Origin: Saccharothrix syringae
GTDB lineage: Bacteria > Actinomycetota > Actinomycetes > Mycobacteriales > Pseudonocardiaceae
NCBI RefSeq assembly: GCF_009498035.1
Contig: NZ_CP034550.1
Span: forward strand, 5,518,001 to 5,582,000
Direction: 5' to 3'
Length of the DNA: 64,000 bases
The notes beneath the pieces were generated by a model. The model was not told the DNA's origin and did no database searches. It worked only from the letters and a program-made list of their open reading frames with translations. A program made the position numbers and the translations under genes. This document shows, piece by piece, positions 58,465 to 64,000 of this stretch (its first letter is position 1; every line of letters begins with the position of its first letter).

Positions 58465-59796
58465 ATGAAAAAACGCAGGAAATCGATTCGGGCGGCAGCA
58501 ACGCTGGCCGTCACCACCGTGGTGGCGCTTCCCCTTGTCGTGGCATTCGTCGTCGGGGCGGTGTTTCTGCGCAAGCAAGCAGATCTTCTGCGCGAGCAGG
58601 CGGAGTATTGGGAAGCGGTGCCGGAGCGGCGGGTTGTGTTGTGCAGTGACCCCGATTCGTTCCTGGATGCCATGGGCACACGAGAACGACTGGCGAGTGG
58701 CGCGGTCGATCCCCCCGACGACCACAGGTGCGTGGAGTACGCACGTGCGCAGGCATTGGTCCCCGTCGAAGGCAACGGATCTGCGGACAGGCCGCCGGGT
58801 TCCACCGATGCGCCCTCCGCACCCGAAGCGCTCTACACGCGGGACTACTCCGGCGCGGCTGCGTATGCGCAAAACACTCTCACCCGACCGTTGCTGGTGC
58901 TCGCCATGGGGTGCATCGGATTCTGCGCTCTGGTCGGCTCAGCGGTATGGGTGACGTGCGGGCGTCTGCTGCGTCCGGTAGAGGCCATTCGCCGGGAGAT
59001 GGCAGACATCACTGAGCACGACCTCGCTCGTCGGGTTCCGGTTCCCCGAGGTCGTGCGGAGATCACCACCCTGGCGGAAACCGTCAACGCGACCCTCGAC
59101 CGGCTCCAGCACGCGGTCGAGGAGAACCAACGCTTCGTGGCGGACGCCTCGCACGAGTTGCGCAGTCCGATCGCGGCGTTGCGCGCCGAGTTGGAGATCG
59201 CCACCACCCATCCCGGTCTGACTGACTGGCCAGAGGTGGTCGACGCCGCCCTGGCCGACACCGAACGCCTGCAACACCTGGCCACCGACCTGCTGCTACT
59301 GGCCCGACTGGACCATGCCCTCACCGCCACCCCTGTCGACAGTCACACCGCCATCGACGGCAGCGTCGACCTCGGCGCCCTGACCCGCGAGCACACCGAT
59401 CACCGCCGCAGTCGCCACACACTCACCACCGACCTGCCCGACGTCCCAGCGCCGGTGCGCGGCAGCCGTGCCCTGCTCGACCGCCTGCTGGGCAACCTGC
59501 TCGACAACGCCGAACGCCACGCCACCACCACCATCACCATCCGCCTGAGCACCGCCGACGGCCAGGCGATCCTCGAAGTCCTCGACGACGGCCCCGGCAT
59601 CCCACCGGAGGACCGCGAACGCATCTTCGACCGCTTCACCCGCCTCGACGACGCCCGCACCCGCGACACCGGCGGCACCGGACTCGGACTCCCCATCGCC
59701 CGCCGCATCGTCACCAACCACGCAGGCACCCTGCAGGCCGTTGACCCGGACGTTGGCGGCGCGCGGTTTGTTGTCACCCTCCCCCTCATCTCTTGA
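58465..59796 (+). CDS. Sensor histidine kinase, orphan
   Basis: 443 residues from ATG 58465 (GTG 58462 possible) after AGGAG. Two membrane segments (~10-32 and ~132-155) around an outer sensor region, a HAMP-like linker (LRPVEAIRREMADI), H-box FVADASHELRSP with His230, N-box LLGNLLDNAERH, G1 DDGPGIP and G2 GTGLGLPIA. All catalytic boxes are intact. Its upstream regulator is decayed, so the output is unclear: it may phosphorylate another regulator. Actinobacterial TrcS/PrrB-like class. Confidence 0.9.
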   Translation: MKKRRKSIRAAATLAVTTVVALPLVVAFVVGAVFLRKQADLLREQAEYWEAVPERRVVLCSDPDSFLDAMGTRERLASGAVDPPDDHRCVEYARAQALVPVEGNGSADRPPGSTDAPSAPEALYTRDYSGAAAYAQNTLTRPLLVLAMGCIGFCALVGSAVWVTCGRLLRPVEAIRREMADITEHDLARRVPVPRGRAEITTLAETVNATLDRLQHAVEENQRFVADASHELRSPIAALRAELEIATTHPGLTDWPEVVDAALADTERLQHLATDLLLLARLDHALTATPVDSHTAIDGSVDLGALTREHTDHRRSRHTLTTDLPDVPAPVRGSRALLDRLLGNLLDNAERHATTTITIRLSTADGQAILEVLDDGPGIPPEDRERIFDRFTRLDDARTRDTGGTGLGLPIARRIVTNHAGTLQAVDPDVGGARFVVTLPLIS

Positions 59797-60145
59797 TCGG
59801 CGACAGGGGAGCGGTGTTGCAGCCGAATGTATGGGTCCGCTCTGTCGTAGGTGTCATGGGTGCTGTCGCGGAGTACCTGCGGCGGCAACGCGCCCGGTGA
59901 GATCTGGTGTGTCCCGGGCGCGCAACTATGCCCCCACACATGCCGTCTTCCGCCGGGCCGATTTACCCGCCCCTTGCCGGTCGGCACCGGTCACAGTGCT
60001 CCCTGCGTGCCGACTTGGCCGGTCCCGGTGTGCACTTCTACCCGCCTCAGGTACGGCGTTTCGGTTACATCGGGACGCCGAACCGGCTTCTCTTCCGATC
60101 TCCGCTCGCCGGCTCATCCGCGCGGATGCGGGTGTATGTCGCGGT
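59797..60145. other. 349-bp intergenic segment
   Basis: Between the convergent kinase and lsr2 genes. No gene, hairpin or repeat was recognised. Confidence 0.5.
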
Positions 60146-60499
60146 TCAGGCGGAGTGGGCCTGCTGGAACTGTTCGATCAGTGCCGTGGGGATGCGTCCC
60201 CGGTCCGAGATCTGCTCTCCTCGGCTTCTGGCCCACTCACGGATCGCCTGGTTCTGCGCCCGGTCGCCGCCTGCGGGAACTGTCGTCCGGGTGTGGCGTT
60301 GCCGCGTGGTGCGCTGCTTGCGGCCACTGGATCGTCGTCCGCTCGCGACGAAGTCGGCGAGCCGTCGGCGCAGCTTGTCGGCGTTGCCCGCGGACAGGTC
60401 GATGGAGTAGCTGACTCCGTCCAGGGCGAAGTCCACGGTTTCCCGTGCTTCACTGCCGTCGAGGTCGTCGACCAGCGTGACGATGGTCTGCCGCGCCAT
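60146..60499 (-). CDS. lsr2: Lsr2-family nucleoid-associated protein (paralogue)
   Basis: 117 residues from ATG 60499, with AAGGAG eight bases upstream. N-terminal dimerisation domain QTIVTLVDDLDGSEARETVDFALDGVSYSIDLS and C-terminal DNA-binding domain AIREWARSRGEQISDRGRIP with the RGR minor-groove hook at 100-102. Lsr2 silences AT-rich, foreign DNA in actinobacteria. Its location inside a mobile island suggests an accessory copy carried by the element. The linker (RRSSGRKQRTTRQRHTRTT) is unusually basic. Confidence 0.92.
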   Translation of the reverse strand: MARQTIVTLVDDLDGSEARETVDFALDGVSYSIDLSAGNADKLRRRLADFVASGRRSSGRKQRTTRQRHTRTTVPAGGDRAQNQAIREWARSRGEQISDRGRIPTALIEQFQQAHSA

Positions 60500-60869
60500 G
60501 CGGAAACTCCTTGTCGGGATTGCCGTGTTCGGCAAACGGAGCGAGCGTTGCGCACTACCGAACCGGCACGAATACGCGACCGGTCGACCGCGCGCAGCGA
60601 TTCTATTGACCGATATGGATCAGCGCAAGCTATTCCAGTGGGCGAAAGACTCGAGATCGACGACTTTCGGGCTCGATACCGGGTTGAGGCGGTGCGGCAT
60701 TGTGAAAGCCGTTCACCCTCGACTCACGGCAGGCGGGGTCGTTGACGGTCTGGTCGGTCACCGGTTCACCTGTCGGGCAGAAGACCTGTGATGTCGCGTC
60801 GGCTCGTCAGTCCGGACGGTCCCGGCACCCAGGGGCGATCGTCTCGGCGGGCGGATTCGAGTGATCATC
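60500..60869. other. 370-bp segment upstream of lsr2
   Basis: Contains the proposed lsr2 promoter; otherwise no gene seen. Ends at the left terminal repeat of the IS30-type element. Confidence 0.5.
60600..60628 (-). promoter_or_regulatory. Candidate lsr2 promoter
   Basis: On the minus strand TTGCGC (60628-60623) and TAGAAT (60605-60600) are 17 bases apart, in a locally AT-rich run about 100 bases before the lsr2 start. Confidence 0.45.
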
Positions 60870-62084
60870 GCAACGTTGCCGGATCATGATGCCAGTGCGT
60901 CCTGGAGGACGTCCGCGGGTGTGCGCCAGCCGAGGGTTTTGCGTGGGCGGTTGTTGAGTCGGTTCTGGACGGCCTGGAGGTCGGCGGGAGTGTGGACCGA
61001 GAGGTCGGTGCGTTTCGGGAAATACTGGCGCAGCAATCCGTTCGTGTTCTCGTTCGTGCCGCGCTGCCACGGGCTTGAGGGATAGGCGAAGAACACACCT
61101 TCCCGCAGCAGCGGCGCGATCTGCTCGTGGCAGGCCATCTCCGAGCCCTGGTCCCAGGTCAGCGTCAGCCGCACCGATTCGGACAAGTCGCCGAGCACCG
61201 CGGTGAGGGCGTCACGGACCGCCTCCGCGGTACGGTCGACGGGCAGGTGCACCAGCAGGAGGTAGCGGCTGGCGCGGTCGACCAGGGTACCGATCGCCGA
61301 GCGGCCCCCGGCACCCACGATGAGGTCCCCTTCCCGATCGCCGCAACGGTTCCGCTCCAGCGCGGCGGCCGGGCGTCGATCGATCAACTCCGCCGGCGCG
61401 GTGAACCTGGTGCTGCGCCGGTCGGCGCGCCGACGGCGTTTGCGCAACGGTCGACCGGTGCGCAGCTGGTGGGTGAGCTGCCTGCTCAGGCCGCCCCTGC
61501 CGCCGTGGTAGAGCGCCTGGTAGATCGTCTCGTGGCACACATGCCAGTCGGGTCGGTCGGGGAATGCGATCCGCAGATGGGCCGCGATCTGCTCCGGACT
61601 CCAACTCCGACTCGAGTCTGGCCTGCACCTCCGCGCGCAACAGCGCGTCGTCGACCAACCGGGACCGCCGCGGCCGACGACTCCGCTGCCGTGCACGCGC
61701 GTGCGCCAGGTCGCCGTCGTAGCCGCGGTCGTGGGCCAGGACGTTGCGGCGCAGCTCCCGGCTCACCGTCGACGACGCACGACCGATCACCGCCGCGATC
61801 CTCCGCACCCCCAGCCCTTCCCGACGTAGCGTGGCGATCCGCTGCCGCTCCAGCAAGGACAGGAACCTGTTCGACCGGGTCGGCTCCGGCAGTCGCACCG
61901 GCGGCAGCCCGCCGTTCTCCGACCGCCACCGGTAGCCGGTCTTGCGACCGATCCCCAGTCGTCTGCACGCCTCGACCACGCCCACACCGGCGGCCAACAG
62001 CAACCAGTACTCCGACTCCAGATCAAGTCTGCGCTTACGCCCACGCCTCGCCATCAACACGCCCTTCATGATCAGGTGTGTTGC
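60870..62084 (-). mobile_element. IS30-family insertion sequence
   Basis: Imperfect terminal inverted repeats: GCAACGTTGCCGGATCATGA (60870-60889) against the reverse complement of 62066-62084 (GCAACACACCTGATCATGA), one gap and a few mismatches. Element about 1.2 kb with one transposase gene. It is inserted in an IS630-type transposase fragment whose remainder starts at 62085. Confidence 0.7.
60884..62069 (-). pseudogene. IS30-family transposase with a +1 frameshift
   Basis: From ATG 62069 (or 62054) the protein reads MARRGRKRRLDLESEYWLLL, the helix-turn-helix ERQRIATLRREGLGVRRIAAVIGRASSTVSRELRRN, to VQARLES near 61612. There the frame must shift by one base (an extra G in GTCGGAG) to continue SWSPEQIAAHLRIAFPDRP, GDREGDLIVG (Asp), LTWDQGSEMA (Asp), WQRGTNENTNGLLRQYFPK (Glu), to the stop. 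All DDE residues are kept. A single sequencing error would restore it; programmed shifting is less likely in IS30. Confidence 0.85.
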
Positions 62085-62300
62085 AACAAGCGCTGGAACC
62101 CGCGCGTCGCCAGGGGGGCAGTTTTCACGCGTCGTCGACACAAACCCGGCCACCGCACCCGGCTGATCTACCGCATGCTGGTCCACCGCGGCCGCAAGGG
62201 CGAGAAGAAGGGCTTCCGCGAGACCGACTTCGCCGCCCCTGCTGGACGCCGCCCACCGGCAGTTGGGCGGGAACATCGTGCTGGTGTGGGACCGCTGGAC
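62085..62300 (+). pseudogene. IS630-family transposase fragment
   Basis: In one frame KRWNPRVARGAVFTRRRHKPGHRTRLIYRM then LVHRGRKGEKKGFRETDF, then after a frameshift near 62237 LLDAAHRQLGGNIVLVWDRW, which includes the second Asp of the DDE core. This is the C-terminal half of an IS630-type transposase. The IS30-type element interrupts its 5' side. Confidence 0.75.
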
Positions 62301-62448
62301 GGCTGCAGGCGGGTTCCGAGCGGCGACCGCTCGGAACCCGCTTCGCGCGTACCCGAGGATCGGACCAGCCCGGCCGGGGTCGGCGACTCGTGCGGGCTGC
62401 CCGCTCGATCAGGGCCACAGGAACACGATCAGGATCGCGGTCACCGCC

Positions 62449-62750
62449 TCAGCGGAGAGGTGGTCTCGTCGAGGATCTGGCTGACCAGCGCCGGGGTGGG
62501 CGCGTAGCCACCGATGTACTCGAACAGCGCGCGCGGACGTACTGGCGGCGCGCTGGCTTGTCGTAGAGCGCGCGGAAGTCGCGGTCGTCGTCAAGTTGCT
62601 GAGCGAAGCCGTCGAGGCCGGCGTCGGCGTACGCCTGGCGGGCGTCGTGTCCGACTTGGCCGGGCGCACCGTGCAGGACGCGCCACACCAGCCGGGCCGG
62701 GAGCACCGGGTGCGTGCCGCAGGCGGCTTCGGCCAAGTCCGGCAGGGTGG
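62449..62750 (-). pseudogene. Unidentified protein fragment, frameshifted
   Basis: Minus-strand frame reads LPDLAEAACGTHPVLPARLV, AYADAGLDGFAQQLDDDRDFRA and LYDKPARRQYVRA; a 2-base shift near 62530 then gives LFEYIGGYAPTPALVSQILDE to a stop. The composition is protein-like, but I do not recognise the family. Confidence 0.35.
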
Positions 62751-62760
62751 TGCGTCGGAC

Positions 62761-63204
62761 GTGGAGCCCGGCTGCTGGTCGGTCACCATCGACCTGGTCA
62801 GCGGCGAGCGGGTCGGCCAGAACGTGGCCGGCGCGCTCGCCCGCGCCGTGCGGGCGTTCGTGCGGCAGCTCGGCGACGGGTTCCCCACGCCGCGGGTGGC
62901 GTGCGAGCCGCCCACCGCGTGGACCGTGCTGGAGGACCCGGCGCTGCTCGACGAGGTGCTGCCGGGCGTGGAGCGGCTGCTGGTGGAGGCGTGGGCGGGC
63001 GGCGACCCGCAGCACCGGGAGCGGGTCGAGCCGGAGCCCCCGGCGGCGGAGGAGCGCGAGCCCGACTCCGGCACCAGGCTGCTGCTCCGGGTGGACGTGG
63101 CCACGGACCGGTCGGCCGGCGCCGAGTGGCAGGCACGGGCCGTGGCCAGCCGGGTCGCGCGGAATGGCAAGATCACCCGGGTGGCCCGCGCGAACTCCTA
63201 CTGA
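62761..63204 (+). CDS. Hypothetical protein, possibly a fragment
   Basis: 147 residues from GTG 62761. Reads EPGCWSVTIDLVSGERVGQNVAGALARAVRAFVRQLG, then PTAWTVLEDPALLDEVLPGVERLLVEAWAGG, a Glu/Pro-rich linker and LLLRVDVATDRSAGAEWQARAVASRVARNGKITRV. Composition is protein-like but no family is recognised. It abuts a fragment on the opposite strand, so both may be debris of rearranged genes. Confidence 0.35.
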   Translation: MEPGCWSVTIDLVSGERVGQNVAGALARAVRAFVRQLGDGFPTPRVACEPPTAWTVLEDPALLDEVLPGVERLLVEAWAGGDPQHRERVEPEPPAAEEREPDSGTRLLLRVDVATDRSAGAEWQARAVASRVARNGKITRVARANSY

Positions 63205-63599
63205 GAGTGCACGTCGACCTCGGTTCGACCGCGAACCTCCTGACGTGGCGCTACGGGAGGCGGTGGCGTCGCTGGGCCTTTCGGGGTGGTCGGAACCGTC
63301 GTGGTCGGGGCCCTCGGCGGTGGCGCGCTGGTCAGCCGCACCCGTCCCACCAGCCGGGATAACCGCTCTGGAACTCACCGCGACACCGGCCTCGGCATTC
63401 GTGTGGACGGTGCCCGGCTGAAGTGGACTTCGTTGATCCGATCGAGTGGATTTCCGCCTCCACCCGGTCAGCCGATCTTGCTTGCGGGACATGAAAATTT
63501 AGGTACTACTTTCAACTAGGGAGAAAGCTGTATCGCAGCGCCGCTATTCCAGCTGGATGGCGGACAGGCTGCCATCCGTACCACCCATAGGAGGTCGCG
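63205..63599. other. 395-bp segment without a recognised gene
   Basis: No convincing frame. It contains an AT-richer run at 63490-63520 (GAAAATTTAGGTACTACTTTC) that may be the promoter of the small membrane gene that follows. Confidence 0.45.
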
Positions 63600-63827
63600 A
63601 TGGGGTGGTCGGTGAAGTCCGGGCGTGAGGGCCGTCGAAGACCGTCCGAGCGTCGTAGCTGGCAACGGGCTGCCGGTGTCTGTACGGATGTCGGCAATCT
63701 CGGTACTGCCGGGGCGGGGGTGCTCGCATTGAGCGGCGCGGCGCTCCCGACCTGGTTGGCCGGGGGCGCCGCAGTTGCCGGATACCTGGGCGCTGCACTG
63801 TGCAGGTGGATGAGCGCCCGTCGGTGA
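63600..63827 (+). CDS. Small single-span membrane protein
   Basis: 75 residues from ATG 63600, preceded by TAGGAGGTCGCG, the strongest ribosome site in this end of the window. A basic N-terminus (GREGRRRPSERRSWQR) is followed by a hydrophobic stretch ALSGAALPTWLAGGAAVAGYLGAALCRW that could cross the membrane once or form a short hairpin. No family recognised. The good ribosome site argues that it is real. Confidence 0.6.
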   Translation: MGWSVKSGREGRRRPSERRSWQRAAGVCTDVGNLGTAGAGVLALSGAALPTWLAGGAAVAGYLGAALCRWMSARR

Positions 63828-63959
63828 GCTTGCCGCTCTCCGGTTGCTTCCCTACAGGGGGCGGTGGCCCGGCAGCCAGCCGGGTCACCGCTCCCCTGGG
63901 GAACACCCTGCTCCACAACGCAAGCCCAATCAAAGGTGATCGCACCAACGCGAAGCAAC

Positions 63960-63981
63960 GTTTCCCCCTATCCGGGGAAAC
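63960..63981. repeat. Hairpin near the window's right edge
   Basis: GTTTCCCC (63960-63967) and GGGGAAAC (63974-63981) are exact complements with a 6-base loop, extendable by CAAC/GTTG with one bulged base. Candidate operator, terminator or element end. Confidence 0.65.
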
Positions 63982-64000
63982 GGTTGCACCGACAGTAAGC

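Noticed and set aside
57882..58649. Full open frame at 57.88-58.65 kb as a normal gene
   Set aside because: It overlaps the kinase start and shows deletions and loss of key receiver residues, so it is treated as a decayed response regulator.
60090..60101. CTCTTCCGATCT, identical to the end of a common sequencing adapter
   Set aside because: Only 12 bases match and flanks do not continue the adapter; chance is plausible, but read support could be checked.
59741..60745. Plus-strand open frames across the lsr2 gene
   Set aside because: They are antisense shadows of lsr2 and of the intergenic segment, with no family features.

Overview
High-GC actinobacterial chromosome, most likely Pseudonocardiales (Saccharothrix/Actinosynnema/Lentzea-like). 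This is inferred from very high GC, GTG starts, RbpA, PPOX/F420-type and LLM-type oxidoreductases, Lsr2, a UMF1 transporter and a separate Lnt/polyprenol-mannose synthase pair. No rRNA, tRNA or CRISPR array was recognised.

Region 1 (1-25 kb) is mostly housekeeping and conserved actinomycete genes: a DUF6541 membrane protein cut by the window edge, an amidase, a pentapeptide-repeat protein, a CGNR zinc-finger protein, TetR, a sucrase/ferredoxin-like protein, SDR plus methyltransferase, a prolyl aminopeptidase/MarR divergent pair, a stand-alone tyrosine recombinase, GrpB, a PPOX enzyme, a VOC protein, a PAS-GGDEF-EAL protein, a glycerophosphodiester phosphodiesterase, a UMF1 transporter, a PadR operon, thymidine kinase, an XRE-cupin regulator, Nudix, RbpA with a sigma-R-like promoter, and the lipoprotein N-acyltransferase/Ppm pair.

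Region 2 (25-45 kb) is metabolic. Its centre is a tightly overlapping minus-strand operon kdd - amidohydrolase - kamD - kamE - kal (27.06-32.38 kb), with a lysine 2,3-aminomutase (kamA) 9 kb away at 41.5 kb. Together they would take L-lysine through beta-lysine and 3,5-diaminohexanoate to 5-amino-3-oxohexanoate, plus the terminal ammonia lyase. The cleavage enzyme kce is absent from the window and an amidohydrolase occupies a slot in the operon. Around it lie a secreted M15-like peptidase, a rhomboid/LPG-synthase-like membrane fusion, an esterase, a trehalose-synthase-like GH13 enzyme overlapping an LLM flavoenzyme, FxsA, a cytochrome P450 and a PfkB sugar kinase.

Region 3 (45-51.6 kb) is regulatory: an internally deleted LacI regulator, an AlkZ-like glycosylase, a large LuxR-type ATPase regulator, a second P450, and a MarR gene divergent from a truncated luciferase-like gene across two tandem palindromic operators.

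Region 4 (51.6-64 kb) is a decaying mobile island. It holds an AbrB-like protein translationally coupled to a tyrosine recombinase that carries three tandem HTH-like repeats at its C-terminus, an IS3-type transposase lacking its 5' part, two decayed response regulators, two small secreted proteins (one a ricin-type lectin), an IS5-type remnant, an orphan sensor kinase, an Lsr2 paralogue, a frameshifted IS30-type element inserted in an IS630-type remnant, and unidentified fragments. The recombinase with its AbrB partner is the best candidate for an undescribed system; the modified lysine aminomutase operon is the second.
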